Positions 9,268 to 18,512 of a stretch of DNA of 64,000 nt are shown one piece after another; position 1 is the stretch's first letter, and each line of letters starts with the position of its first letter. The position numbers and the translations under genes are program-made. The notes under the pieces are model-generated. The model did no database searches. It worked only from the letters and a program-made list of their open reading frames with translations, and was not told the origin of the DNA. The DNA comes from Leptospiraceae bacterium (lineage in GTDB: Bacteria; Spirochaetota; Leptospiria; Leptospirales; Leptospiraceae): contig JAKRSH010000035.1 of NCBI GenBank assembly GCA_022402465.1, positions 1-64,000 on the forward strand, read 5' to 3'.

Positions 9268-10578
9268 TTAATTATTCCTTAAGAATATCTTTTGAATTGA
9301 AATATTAAAATTTTCATTTTTAAAATAAATTACAAATAAATACAAAATAGATGGTAAAAGGACTATATTGATTCTACTATACGCAGTTTTTAATAACCAA
9401 GAAATATCAAGGCTAAATAAAAAAATTAGGTTCAAAAAAAGAAACAATAAAAATAAGTAAATACTAGCAAATCTATGTATAACGTTGCGAGATAAAATAA
9501 TATTTATAATAAGTGATATTACTATCAGGCCTTTTAATTCTATAATGTGATAATTAAAGAATTTATTAAAAAGTAAAATTAAATAATCATTTTGAATTAA
9601 ATTAAAAAATAAAAAAGAGATGCCTTTAAATGTAAAATCAGACTCAAATGATTCGATATTTAAATATACGAAGTATTTCCAAAATAAAAAAAGAAAAAAA
9701 ATAAAAATTAATGTAATTAGATATTTAAAAAGTTTGTAACTTTTATTTGTTCTATTAAAATATATTAAAATTAAAATAAGTAAGAAAAGAAATATAACAG
9801 AGAACATGAATCCTTCATTTTTTAGCAATGATAAGAAAATTAAAATTAATGCAATCATATTCCAATTATTATCAATTAATTTCAATTCGGTAACTTTATT
9901 AAAATTAATATTATTACTAATAACATACAACAGTATAAGTAAACTCATTGATAGAATATGATCAGCGCACAATTCAGAAATAATTGAAAGATAATTAAAA
10001 TTTAAAGTTAAAATCAACAATAGAATAAAAATAAGCCAAGAATTAGTTTTATTTACGCTACTTACAAAAATAGATATAGTTATTATAAAAAAGAGAACAT
10101 TTAAAAAAAGAGGAATATTTTGATTCCAAGAACCCCAAATCAAAGAAAGAGAAGATATTAATGCAGGTAATGTAAACGGATAATCCATATGATGCCAATT
10201 TACATCGAATAGCTTCACAGTTGAATTAAATATAATATTTAATGAATTTGTTTTAGCTTTTAAATTCCACATTGACCAAGAATCCCACATACCATAAGGC
10301 TCTAAATTCCACTTTAAGAATAGAAAGTATATTCCTATGAATGAAAATAATAAAAAGAAAAATATTTTTATGAAATTCAGTGAATTATACCATTCCAGGT
10401 AAGATTCTTTGAACATAATTCTATATTTCTTTATGCTTATCAAATATGAAACTATCAGAATATACGGAATTAAACATTTTAATAAAAATTCATTTCTACT
10501 TAAAAAAGGAAATAGGATGAATACAATTTGAGGTATTAAAGAGTAATAAATTATATTTAAAAAAATAAAAATTATCAA
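9268..10578 (-). CDS. Polytopic membrane protein, GT-C glycosyltransferase-like
   Basis: A 436-residue protein made largely of hydrophobic segments (about ten membrane helices). After the first few helices a periplasmic loop carries GMWDSWSMWNLKAK and, further on, MDYPFTLPA; acidic and aromatic motifs in such a first large loop are typical of GT-C enzymes that use polyprenyl-phosphate sugars. I cannot assign a named family. The start appears to be TTG at 10578, overlapping the upstream stop as TTGA; there is no ATG before the first helix. It lies between rfbC and rfbB, where rfbD normally sits, and is coupled to the small gene upstream. Coding is very AT-rich compared with rfbB. Confidence 0.6.
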   Translation of the reverse strand: MIIFIFLNIIYYSLIPQIVFILFPFLSRNEFLLKCLIPYILIVSYLISIKKYRIMFKESYLEWYNSLNFIKIFFFLLFSFIGIYFLFLKWNLEPYGMWDSWSMWNLKAKTNSLNIIFNSTVKLFDVNWHHMDYPFTLPALISSLSLIWGSWNQNIPLFLNVLFFIITISIFVSSVNKTNSWLIFILLLILTLNFNYLSIISELCADHILSMSLLILLYVISNNINFNKVTELKLIDNNWNMIALILIFLSLLKNEGFMFSVIFLFLLILILIYFNRTNKSYKLFKYLITLIFIFFLFLFWKYFVYLNIESFESDFTFKGISFLFFNLIQNDYLILLFNKFFNYHIIELKGLIVISLIINIILSRNVIHRFASIYLFLLFLFLNLIFLFSLDISWLLKTAYSRINIVLLPSILYLFVIYFKNENFNISIQKIFLRNN

Positions 10579-11015
10579 TTTTTATAACCATATACATCAT
10601 AGTTTGTAGTTTTAAATAATAATTCATAGTTCAAAGGCATAGTAATCTTATATTTATTATATATAACACTTAAATGATTTTTATTATTGGTTAAAATCAT
10701 TGATGCATTCTTAGAATTATTAATATCATAATCTAATGGAGCGAATGCATATTGAATTAATAAGTTCATATTGCCTATAGCAGGATCTAATATTTCTGGA
10801 TAAATGTATAGTTTCATTTCTCTATTTTCGTTAATATTATATCTAATTTCATGTAATTCATTGAGTATCAAGGTTGGATTTTGCACCTTACCAATTAATG
10901 CGCTAAAATCTTTTTTATAAAATTTTATAGCTTGATTGTAAACTTTATATTGAGAATACACAATAAAAAACAAATAGATTAGAGACAAAGCAAATAAGGA
11001 TCTTTTAATATTCAT
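10575..11015 (-). CDS. Small single-pass membrane protein of unknown function
   Basis: I do not recognise this protein. From the ATG at 11015 it has 146 residues: a short basic N-terminus (MNIKR), one hydrophobic segment at about residues 5-20, then a soluble, probably periplasmic, domain of about 120 residues with no cysteines or obvious catalytic motif. An ATG at 11051 would overlap rfbC by 17 bases; 11015 is preferred because it puts the membrane segment at the N-terminus and clears rfbC. It is translationally coupled (4-base overlap) to the GT-C-like gene at 9268 and may be its partner, similar to the soluble C-terminal domains that some GT-C enzymes carry. Confidence 0.5.
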   Translation of the reverse strand: MNIKRSLFALSLIYLFFIVYSQYKVYNQAIKFYKKDFSALIGKVQNPTLILNELHEIRYNINENREMKLYIYPEILDPAIGNMNLLIQYAFAPLDYDINNSKNASMILTNNKNHLSVIYNKYKITMPLNYELLFKTTNYDVYGYKN

Positions 11016-11034
11016 AATTAATAATTGATAAAAA

Positions 11035-11583
11035 TTAAAATGGACTTTCAAAATCTTTCCATTTTGGAAGAATCTTATCCTTGGGAGAGATAATACAGTC
11101 TTTGGAAGGAAGACCCCAATTGATTGCTAAATCTATATCATCAAATAAAATTCCTCCTTCACTTTCTTTCGAATATTCATTTGTAACTTTATAAAGAAAC
11201 TCTGTATCATCCTCTAAAGTTAGAAAGCCATGAGCAAAACCAGATGGAACCCAAAAGATTTCATGATTCTCTTCGGTGAGAACAACAGAAATATGTTGTC
11301 CATATGTTTTGGAATTCTTGCGAATATCCACTGCAACATCTAATACTGAACCTCTCGTTACTCTTACTAATTTACCCTGATCCATAGGAGGGGCTTGGTA
11401 GTGTAAACCACGGAGAACATTCTTAGCAGATTTGGAATGATTGTCTTGTCGAAATAGCTCAGGGATCCCAAGATCTTTGTATGTAGATGACTTAAAAGAT
11501 TCCATAAAGAATCCACGGGAATCCCCATGCACTTGAGGAAGGATTAATACAGGACCAGAAATTGGGAAAGTTTGGATGTTCAT
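11035..11583 (-). CDS. rfbC: dTDP-4-dehydrorhamnose 3,5-epimerase
   Basis: A 182-residue cupin-fold RmlC that epimerises C3 and C5 of dTDP-4-keto-6-deoxy-glucose to give dTDP-4-keto-L-rhamnose. The signature RGLHYQ contains the catalytic His61, and the later YKVTNEY segment (131-137) covers the tyrosine region of the active site. Length is normal. It is the first gene of the minus-strand dTDP-sugar block, with a 187-base region upstream shared with the divergent glycosyltransferase at 11771. No RfbD reductase follows it, so the final reduction must be encoded elsewhere or done by another enzyme. Confidence 0.93.
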   Translation of the reverse strand: MNIQTFPISGPVLILPQVHGDSRGFFMESFKSSTYKDLGIPELFRQDNHSKSAKNVLRGLHYQAPPMDQGKLVRVTRGSVLDVAVDIRKNSKTYGQHISVVLTEENHEIFWVPSGFAHGFLTLEDDTEFLYKVTNEYSKESEGGILFDDIDLAINWGLPSKDCIISPKDKILPKWKDFESPF

Positions 11584-11770
11584 CTTAGGTAAAAATCAAA
11601 ATATCTACAACATTTTTTTAGATATAGCTAGTATCAAGTAAAGATTGGTAGAATGCATTTCTATCTTTTTGTTTTTCAAGGATAGCTTTACTTTCAGATT
11701 TGTAGAAATAAGAATTTAATTAAATCTGGTCTTAAAAGATCGTTAACATTATGGAAAGTTGTAAACTTAA

Positions 11771-12562
11771 ATGGAAGTGAAACTCAAAATTTGTATTGTG
11801 GTTTATAATCACAGTTTCGATATCATAAAAACTAATATAGAGTCTATTCTTAAGCAAGAAATTACCTGCGTAATTATAATAGTAGATCATTCCCCTAATG
11901 ACTTTCTTGAATCAATCATTAGAAAAACTTATGATTCTAATGTTGTGCAATTTTATTCAAGAAGCAAATTTAATAAAGGTTATGGTGCAGGTAATAATTT
12001 TGGTTTCACTCAAGGAAAGTTAAGTGATTATTATCTAGTTTTGAACCCTGATGTAGTCTTACTACCTGGAGTTTTGACTAGTCTTATTGCAACATTAGAA
12101 AATAATCCAAAAATAGGTTTAAGCTTTCCTAAGGTTCTGAATGAAGATGGAACGATACAATACAACATCAAAAGAAAGCCCACACTATTTGCATTATTAG
12201 GTAGGAGATTTTCTGTAATAAGTAAATTGAATTTTATAAAGCAAGCTATGGATTCTTACGAATTCAGAGATTTTGATTATGAGAAAGATTCGATAGTAGA
12301 GTATGTTGGGGGTTGTTTTATGCTCTTCCCATCTAAAGTTTATCATGAGTTGAATGGTTTTGATGATAACTATTTTATGTATTTTGAAGATTATGATTTG
12401 TGTAATAAATTAAGATCAAGAGGACTTCTAATCCAATATTTATCTAAGGTTTCTATAATTCACTCATGGCAGAGAGGTTCTCATAAATCAATTAAGCTTT
12501 TCTCCATCTTTGTTAAAAGCATGATTCGATTTTTCTGGAAATGGGGCTTGAAATGGTATTAG
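11771..12562 (+). CDS. Family 2 glycosyltransferase, WbbL/rhamnosyltransferase-like
   Basis: A 263-residue GT2 on the plus strand, opposite to nearly all the locus. It opens with KICIVVYNHSFD, carries the NPDV motif in place of a classical DxD (LVLNPDVVLLPG), and then the segment GGCFMLFPSKVYHELNGFD followed by MYFEDYDLC. This arrangement is typical of dTDP-rhamnosyl and related transferases of the WbbL type, which transfer a sugar to the lipid-linked glycan in the cytoplasm. It is divergent from rfbC across 187 bases and overlaps or abuts the next plus-strand GT2. Its neighbours and family suggest a rhamnose or other dTDP-sugar donor. Confidence 0.75.
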   Translation: MEVKLKICIVVYNHSFDIIKTNIESILKQEITCVIIIVDHSPNDFLESIIRKTYDSNVVQFYSRSKFNKGYGAGNNFGFTQGKLSDYYLVLNPDVVLLPGVLTSLIATLENNPKIGLSFPKVLNEDGTIQYNIKRKPTLFALLGRRFSVISKLNFIKQAMDSYEFRDFDYEKDSIVEYVGGCFMLFPSKVYHELNGFDDNYFMYFEDYDLCNKLRSRGLLIQYLSKVSIIHSWQRGSHKSIKLFSIFVKSMIRFFWKWGLKWY

Positions 12563-13473
12563 GAATAATTGTAAGTTTTTATCCCAATACAAATGAATTA
12601 TTAGAGTCTCTAATTTCTTTAAATGGGGAAATTGATGAAATATGTTTGGTAGAAAATGGAAGTCCGATAAATATTCAAAATAAAATTAAAGATATTATTC
12701 AAAAAGAAAAAAAGAGAATCCCTTCTATAAAATGGATACAAATGGAATCCAATATAGGATTAGCTGCGGCACAAAATATAGCATTAGAATATGGCTTAAA
12801 AAAGAAATTTGATTTTTACTTGTTATTAGATGATGATTCTATACTACAAAAAGGCTCAGTAGCAAATTTACAAGAATATCTTATAGAAAATCCTAAGATT
12901 GGTCTAGTTGGTTCTGATATTAAACATCAAGGTTCCAACCGAACACAGAAATATCCAATTATTTCATCTAATGGTTGGATCTATAGAAAATATATAAACA
13001 TTAATGAAACTTCTTTGACTGATGTGTCTACCGTTATAGCATCTGGTAGTTTAATAAGATCGAATTGTTTAAAATCGACAGGCCTTATGAGGGCTGCTTA
13101 CTTTATTGATTATATAGACATTGAATTTTGTTTGAGAATAAGATCTTTAGGATGGAAAATTGCTGTAATTAAAAATTCAATAATTTATCATAAATTAGGT
13201 GAAGAGAAAGAAATCAATTTATCTTTAGGTAAAATTTATCCTACCAATCATAGCCCTCTGAGAAGATATTACATGACCAGAAATAGAATTTGGACTTGGA
13301 AATTATATGCTTTTACTTTTCCGAAATGGTTCATTTATGACTTTATCAATTTTTGCTTCGATATTGTACGATTCAGTATATTTGATCAAGAAAAATTAAG
13401 TAAATGGAAAATGTTCAGTAAGGGGATTATAGATGGAATATTAAAAAAGGAAGAAAGAAATTATATTTCTTAA
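12553..13473 (+). CDS. Family 2 glycosyltransferase, rhamnosyltransferase type
   Basis: A 306-residue GT2 with the features of bacterial rhamnosyltransferases: IIVSFYPN at the N-terminus, SNIGLAAAQN, the metal site LLLDDDS, VIASGSLI, and FIDYIDIEFCLR near the middle, with YYMTRNRIW toward the C-terminus. ATGs at 12541 and 12553 are both possible; 12553 gives the usual short lead-in to the first beta strand and has a GGGG stretch upstream. It forms a two-gene plus-strand unit with the preceding GT2, and its 3' end overlaps the convergent minus-strand GT2 by 33 bases. The donor is inferred to be dTDP-rhamnose or a related sugar. Confidence 0.8.
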   Translation: MVLGIIVSFYPNTNELLESLISLNGEIDEICLVENGSPINIQNKIKDIIQKEKKRIPSIKWIQMESNIGLAAAQNIALEYGLKKKFDFYLLLDDDSILQKGSVANLQEYLIENPKIGLVGSDIKHQGSNRTQKYPIISSNGWIYRKYININETSLTDVSTVIASGSLIRSNCLKSTGLMRAAYFIDYIDIEFCLRIRSLGWKIAVIKNSIIYHKLGEEKEINLSLGKIYPTNHSPLRRYYMTRNRIWTWKLYAFTFPKWFIYDFINFCFDIVRFSIFDQEKLSKWKMFSKGIIDGILKKEERNYIS

Positions 13474-14382
13474 TATTCCTTGCTGATGAAATTTAAATTT
13501 AAACTTAAAATAGATTCTTTTAATATAATGAAGATTTTTTAAATTTGCAAAATTTGTCAAAAGTATAATATCATTATTAGACAAAGACTTTGAATATATA
13601 TTTAGAAATTCTCCCGCTTGTAAAATTCTTTTCATATGGTTTCTTTTCCAATTTGTAATAAAAAGAATTGGCTTATTCAATAAAGTAATTAACCTATTAA
13701 GATTAATTACTTTAAAGCCTATAGCATTATCCGTATGAATTCTATAATTTATATAGGATTTCTTATCGGAAATAATAGTACCAAAAACCTTAGCTAATAT
13801 AGATAGCCAGTAGTCATGCATTGAGGAATCTTTAGGATAAATTTCAATTAATTTTAATAATGATTTATTAACCACTACAGTGCAACCGGTAACTGTTGGT
13901 TGGCACAAGAGATTATTTAGCTTTGTATAATTTGGATTTAAGCCTACAGATTGCCAAAATGTTTTTGTTTGTAATACTCCATCGTGTGATATTATTTTTA
14001 AGTCGGAATGATAAAGTATTGGATGAGAAGCTCCTAAATGTTCTTCCTTATTTTTAATTTTTTCTACAGCTGATTTTAGTTTATCAACTTCCCAAATATC
14101 ATCCTGATCAGAAAATGCTATATAATTATTCTTTCTACCAAATTTTTTAATTAGATAAAAGAAACTTTCTTGGGCACCTATATTTTTTCCAAGTATGATT
14201 TGACCATTAAGCTTTAATTTAATAAATAATTTTTTTATTAATTCTACTGAATTATCGGTTGAACCATCATCCCTAATGTAAAGTTCAAATGGATATGTTT
14301 GATTTTTAATTGAAATTAATTGTTCTTCTATAAATTTACTACCGTTATATGAAGATAATAAGATAGAAACTTTTTGAGTCAT
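13441..14382 (-). CDS. Family 2 glycosyltransferase (SDQDDIW type)
   Basis: A 313-residue GT2. The start VSILLSSYNG is followed by RDDGSTDNS and the catalytic metal motif FSDQDDIW, a pattern common in alpha-L-rhamnosyl and galactosyl transferases of O-antigen clusters. The C-terminal third is basic and hydrophobic, consistent with peripheral membrane association. It is coupled to the gene upstream at 14379 by an ATGA overlap. Its last 33 bases overlap the end of the plus-strand gene 12553-13473, so the two transcripts are antisense at their tails. Donor and acceptor are unknown. Confidence 0.82.
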   Translation of the reverse strand: MTQKVSILLSSYNGSKFIEEQLISIKNQTYPFELYIRDDGSTDNSVELIKKLFIKLKLNGQIILGKNIGAQESFFYLIKKFGRKNNYIAFSDQDDIWEVDKLKSAVEKIKNKEEHLGASHPILYHSDLKIISHDGVLQTKTFWQSVGLNPNYTKLNNLLCQPTVTGCTVVVNKSLLKLIEIYPKDSSMHDYWLSILAKVFGTIISDKKSYINYRIHTDNAIGFKVINLNRLITLLNKPILFITNWKRNHMKRILQAGEFLNIYSKSLSNNDIILLTNFANLKNLHYIKRIYFKFKFKFHQQGILRNIISFFLF

Positions 14383-16121
14383 GAATAATGTCTGATTTTA
14401 ATCAATACCTGATGTTTTTTTAATTTATACAAAAAATCATGAAATATTCCTCGAGGATACATATCCATTCCTAATAGATTGGCATTTTTTGAATAATTTT
14501 TATCATCATAAATATCTTCTGACCATTGAGCGTATAGATTCTTTACAAAAACAATATTTTTGGATGAAATTCTCAAATATTTAAATATCTCAGCCGTATT
14601 TGTAGTTAGAATACTAAAGGGATTACTTATCAATATATAATTAGATTTCAAAATTCTCAAGGACAGATCAACATCCCACAATTCATTGTTAAGGTGAATT
14701 TTTGATTTTTTATTCAATTTTTTCCATACTTTAGATTTTACAAAGAAACAATGTTTAGAAATTCCAGAAATTTCTTTTTCTATCCATTCGTTACACCAAA
14801 TTTTACTTCGATGTTTGGTTAATTTGTTACAAGATGTATCAATAAAACCGTTTTTACCGAAAATTAGACCTGAATATATCAACTTGTCTTTAGAATTCAA
14901 AACAATTGGAGTTACAGCAGCAACCTTTGATTCAATATTCAATTGAATTAATTCATAGAGAAAATTTATATTTTGAGGATATAAATTAGGATGCAAAAAA
15001 AAGAAATAATCTGCTTTGTTATATACTAAGATTTCTTCTAATTCTGAATTAGATGCATAATAAAAATAATCCTTCTTTTCTTTTAAATATCTTAAATCTC
15101 TGTTTATTGTTAATGAGAATATTTTAGGAATTAGAAATTGAATGGATATTGAATGAGAAATAGATTTTAAAATTTCTTTAATAAATAAATTAATATCTAC
15201 TGAGTGTTTATATTTTTCAGGAAGAGGAATAATAATTAATACTTTATTTTTCTCTTTAATTTGCCTTTGAACATGGTAAGTAAAGGGAAAGTTCCCTTTT
15301 TCAATATTAATTATATTTTCTTTCTTTGCTTTAAAATGTTCGTGAATAGCTTTAAGTGAACTGTCTATGCAGATTTGTTGCTTTTTATGAGAAAAACTTG
15401 ATCTATGCAATCTCCATTTGTATAAATGCTCGGGTATGAAATGTATAGAATCTGTGAACCGCGAAGCCCTGAGGGCAAATTCATGATCCTGACTACCATC
15501 GAAACCTTCTCTATAACCTCCCATTTTTTGCAAAAGATTACGAGAAACAATAACTTGATGACAAATATAATTATTTGCTAATAATTTAAATATTGAAAAT
15601 TTATTTTTAATTGAATAAGAAAAAATTCCTAGTCTTTCTGAATTATAAATCTCATCTGTATATATAAATTCAGGATAGTTATTTTGTTCTATGAAATTTA
15701 CAACTGATGAAAGTGAATAGTTTAACAATTCATCATCATGATCAAGAAATGTGATATAAACTCCTTTAGATGCATTAAATGCTAACTTAGTTGTTTTAGC
15801 AATACCTTGATTCTCTTCTGAAGAACGTAATAGTATTCGATCATCTTTTTCAATATCATAATTTAAATAATTATTTAAATTATCATCGGAAGACGCATCA
15901 TTCCATAAAATTAATTCCCAATTTTGGTAGGATTGCTTCCTGACTGATTCAATCATTTGTTTCAAATGATTAATATTAGTATTATATACTGGAACTAAAA
16001 TGCTAATTAAAGGATTGATAGTAATATCCTGCTTTAAGAAAGTTTTTAGCTTAAAGAAATTTCTTAACCTATAACTATATTGAAAACAAAGAAATATAAT
16101 TTTTCTAAATATTATTTTCAT
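14379..16121 (-). CDS. Large family 2 glycosyltransferase with a second C-terminal domain
   Basis: A 580-residue protein. The first about 280 residues are a GT2 domain: LISILVPVYNT, WNDASSDDN and the metal site FLDHDDEL. The second half (about 290-580) contains further GT-like pieces (DYFFFLHPNLYP, KAAVTPIVLNS) typical of two-domain glycosyltransferases that add two sugars or use a second domain for acceptor binding. It overlaps both the downstream GT2 (4 bases) and the upstream gene at 16118 (4 bases), so all three are probably translated as a coupled unit. The second domain's activity is uncertain because no clear DxD is seen there. Confidence 0.75.
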   Translation of the reverse strand: MKIIFRKIIFLCFQYSYRLRNFFKLKTFLKQDITINPLISILVPVYNTNINHLKQMIESVRKQSYQNWELILWNDASSDDNLNNYLNYDIEKDDRILLRSSEENQGIAKTTKLAFNASKGVYITFLDHDDELLNYSLSSVVNFIEQNNYPEFIYTDEIYNSERLGIFSYSIKNKFSIFKLLANNYICHQVIVSRNLLQKMGGYREGFDGSQDHEFALRASRFTDSIHFIPEHLYKWRLHRSSFSHKKQQICIDSSLKAIHEHFKAKKENIINIEKGNFPFTYHVQRQIKEKNKVLIIIPLPEKYKHSVDINLFIKEILKSISHSISIQFLIPKIFSLTINRDLRYLKEKKDYFYYASNSELEEILVYNKADYFFFLHPNLYPQNINFLYELIQLNIESKVAAVTPIVLNSKDKLIYSGLIFGKNGFIDTSCNKLTKHRSKIWCNEWIEKEISGISKHCFFVKSKVWKKLNKKSKIHLNNELWDVDLSLRILKSNYILISNPFSILTTNTAEIFKYLRISSKNIVFVKNLYAQWSEDIYDDKNYSKNANLLGMDMYPRGIFHDFLYKLKKHQVLIKIRHYS

Positions 16122-16960
16122 AGAAAAAATTTATTGAAAAGGTTTCTCAGGATAAGATAAATATATTTAATAATCTTAGGAACGACCATTGGTATAAAAT
16201 CATATTTGTTGATACCGCTGAGAATATCACTAGGAGGTTGAGTCCACTTATCTAAATGTTCTATAGAATGGAAATCTATAGAGTCATAGGATCTCCATAG
16301 TATAAAACAAGAATGAATGCTAGCAAAAGCTGAGTCCATTCCAGCATACAGATGTATATTTTTAATTTTAATATCTGAATTTTGAAATGCATATTTCAAT
16401 TTTTTCTGACTAAATATTGCAATACCTGAGTGTGGATTTAAAGCAGACCTAAATTCATGATTAAATATTAATTTTTGATTGTAATTCCAACCTGGAATAG
16501 ATTTTATATCTATACAAATATTTTTATTATTTAATGAATATTCAATTCGATTTGGATGTAGAATTTCATTAATCAATGAAATTCTATCAAATTTCACTAC
16601 TCGTTCAAAAGTAGCTTTTGTTAACAAAATATCATCTTCTATATTGATAAAATAATCAAAGTTATTAATATCTTTCTCCATTTCAGATAAACTTGCATAC
16701 ATTATTTCGGTAGGATTAGAAATCTGATCCAAAAAGTCAATATCTAAAGGTAATATAGATTTTTGGTCATAACCACATAAACGAATACTCACAGAATCTG
16801 AAAGGGTTTCAAGTGATGAAATTACTTTTGATAATTTTTCTTTTCTTACTAATTTCTTTTTATCATAATCTTTAGAATTATTTTTACCATATACTGAAGA
16901 TTTACCTTTAAAGTAACTATTTGACCCAAAAAAATGATTTATATGTACTAAAATTTTCAA
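16118..16960 (-). CDS. Putative glycosyltransferase, family not recognised
   Basis: A 280-residue protein that I cannot place in a named family. It begins MKILVHINHFFG and has a middle segment NFDYFINIEDDILLTKATF, in which EDD sits where GT-A enzymes carry their metal-binding acid motif. Later residues HSGIAIFSQ resemble the acceptor-side loop of such enzymes. The C-terminus is basic and hydrophobic, as in many peripheral membrane transferases. The start is a TTG at 16960; no ATG is available before the first strand. It is sandwiched between GT2 genes with overlaps of a few bases, which supports a transferase role in the same glycan. Confidence 0.5.
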   Translation of the reverse strand: MKILVHINHFFGSNSYFKGKSSVYGKNNSKDYDKKKLVRKEKLSKVISSLETLSDSVSIRLCGYDQKSILPLDIDFLDQISNPTEIMYASLSEMEKDINNFDYFINIEDDILLTKATFERVVKFDRISLINEILHPNRIEYSLNNKNICIDIKSIPGWNYNQKLIFNHEFRSALNPHSGIAIFSQKKLKYAFQNSDIKIKNIHLYAGMDSAFASIHSCFILWRSYDSIDFHSIEHLDKWTQPPSDILSGINKYDFIPMVVPKIIKYIYLILRNLFNKFFL

Positions 16961-16968
16961 TGTAATTT

Positions 16969-17799
16969 TTAAGAGTAAATAAACTGAAAGATTTTTCTAA
17001 CGATAGATTTCAATCCACTTAGTGACCTCAAATAATTTAAGATTTGTGGAAGGAAAAAATATGATAAAATTTGGTAGTTTTTATTTATTAAGTGAAATTT
17101 GTCAAGAAGTTGCAGTTGAGATTTATTTAATAAAGAATTTCTCATTCTTGTCCTTTCTTGCTCTAGAAGCAACAAATTATTAGGATTAGAACCGAATCCA
17201 AATGTATTGAACTGACTGATAGGCATAGGTATATAATATACACTTGCACCACCCACTCCGATTGCCTTAAGAAAAAACTCTACATCAGCTGCAATTTTAT
17301 AATCTAAATCATAAAGACCAAATTTTTTAAATAGAGAACGTTTAATAAAACTAACACAATGCCAAAGCACATTATATGATAAAAAATATAGATCTAAATC
17401 TTTAGGACTTACTCCATATTTAATTTTCTTGCCATTATCGATTAGCATATCTCCATAAATAATATCCTCACTGATTCGATTATCAGTCCAGACTTTATTT
17501 AAGACGTTCTCATCAACCAATAAATCACCTGAGTTTAGGAAAAGACAATATTCCCCTTTTGCATATTTGATACCTTTATTTTGTGCATCGTAAATTCCTT
17601 TATCTGACTCACTTACCCATTTAGAAAATCCATCTTTATATTTTTCGATAATAAATTTACTATCATCCTTAGATCCACCATCAATGATAATATGTTCATA
17701 ATTTGTGAATAATTGATTTCTGACTGATAAAATAGTTTTTTCTAAACCATTAGCATCATTAAAATTGATTGTAATAATTGATACTTTAGGTATTTTCAT
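16969..17799 (-). CDS. Family 2 glycosyltransferase (WcaA-like)
   Basis: A 276-residue GT2 with KVSIITINFND at the N-terminus, IIDGGSKDDS, the diagnostic SDKGIYDAQNKGI, and the acid motif region FLNSGDLL. The 'DKGIYDA' subgroup is common in colanic acid and O-antigen clusters. An AGGATG ribosome-binding site lies before the ATG. The 5' end overlaps the methyltransferase at 17786 by 14 bases. It is likely cytoplasmic and acts on the undecaprenyl-linked oligosaccharide; sugar not determinable. Confidence 0.82.
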   Translation of the reverse strand: MKIPKVSIITINFNDANGLEKTILSVRNQLFTNYEHIIIDGGSKDDSKFIIEKYKDGFSKWVSESDKGIYDAQNKGIKYAKGEYCLFLNSGDLLVDENVLNKVWTDNRISEDIIYGDMLIDNGKKIKYGVSPKDLDLYFLSYNVLWHCVSFIKRSLFKKFGLYDLDYKIAADVEFFLKAIGVGGASVYYIPMPISQFNTFGFGSNPNNLLLLEQERTRMRNSLLNKSQLQLLDKFHLINKNYQILSYFFLPQILNYLRSLSGLKSIVRKIFQFIYS

Positions 17800-18511
17800 T
17801 GTTCATCCTTTTTATTACCAAAATTATATTAGAAGGAAAACCTAACCAATATATATGTTTTAAAAAATAAAAAATTGATTTCTGCAAATTTAAATTAAGA
17901 ATAGCTTCAAGAGCAATTTTTTTCAATTCCTTGGAAGTAAATAAATTAAGATTTTCTTCATTAGAATAAAAATCTTTTCCTAATAATGTATATAATTTTC
18001 TATGAATTTTTTTTGGTAAAAAATGAAGTAAAGGCAATCCAGTATGAAACTCTAAAGGATGGCATCGATTTGGAGTAGTCAAAACGACTCCCTTTTTTGA
18101 AACTCTGATTAATTCTTGGATAAACGAAATTCTATTTTCATCATTACCAACATGCTCAACCACTGCATGAGAAAAAACCCAATCAAAACTAGAATCTTTG
18201 AATGGCAGTATTTTTCCATCGCCTTTTACATAAGTTATTCCTGAATAAAGAGATTCTAACTCTTTAAAATCACCAAGTCCTAAAGCAGTTAAGTTAGTTT
18301 TAAAAGGATAATACTGTTCAAAAAAATTGGAAGAGACATGGTCTTGCGCTGAAACACCTACATCTAAAATTTTATTGTCCTTTGTAAAATTAGTTTCATT
18401 ATGGAAGACATCAAATACTTTTTTTCGAATCTTAATTAATGAATTATTTGCAAATTTTGAAAAACCAAAATTAGAGAATTTAAAATATGAATCTTCTTTT
18501 CTAATTTTCAT
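17786..18511 (-). CDS. Class I SAM-dependent methyltransferase
   Basis: A 241-residue Methyltransf_11-type protein. SAM-binding motif I is a slightly unusual ILDVGVSAQDH, motif II/III are around YVKGDGKILPF and FDWVFSHAVVEHVG, followed by VVLTTPNR. It probably O-methylates a sugar or caps the glycan. It lies between the DPM1-like gene upstream (1 base gap) and a GT2 downstream (overlap 14 bases), so it belongs to the same transcription unit. Substrate is unknown. Confidence 0.75.
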   Translation of the reverse strand: MKIRKEDSYFKFSNFGFSKFANNSLIKIRKKVFDVFHNETNFTKDNKILDVGVSAQDHVSSNFFEQYYPFKTNLTALGLGDFKELESLYSGITYVKGDGKILPFKDSSFDWVFSHAVVEHVGNDENRISFIQELIRVSKKGVVLTTPNRCHPLEFHTGLPLLHFLPKKIHRKLYTLLGKDFYSNEENLNLFTSKELKKIALEAILNLNLQKSIFYFLKHIYWLGFPSNIILVIKRMNNENT

Positions 18512-18512
18512 T

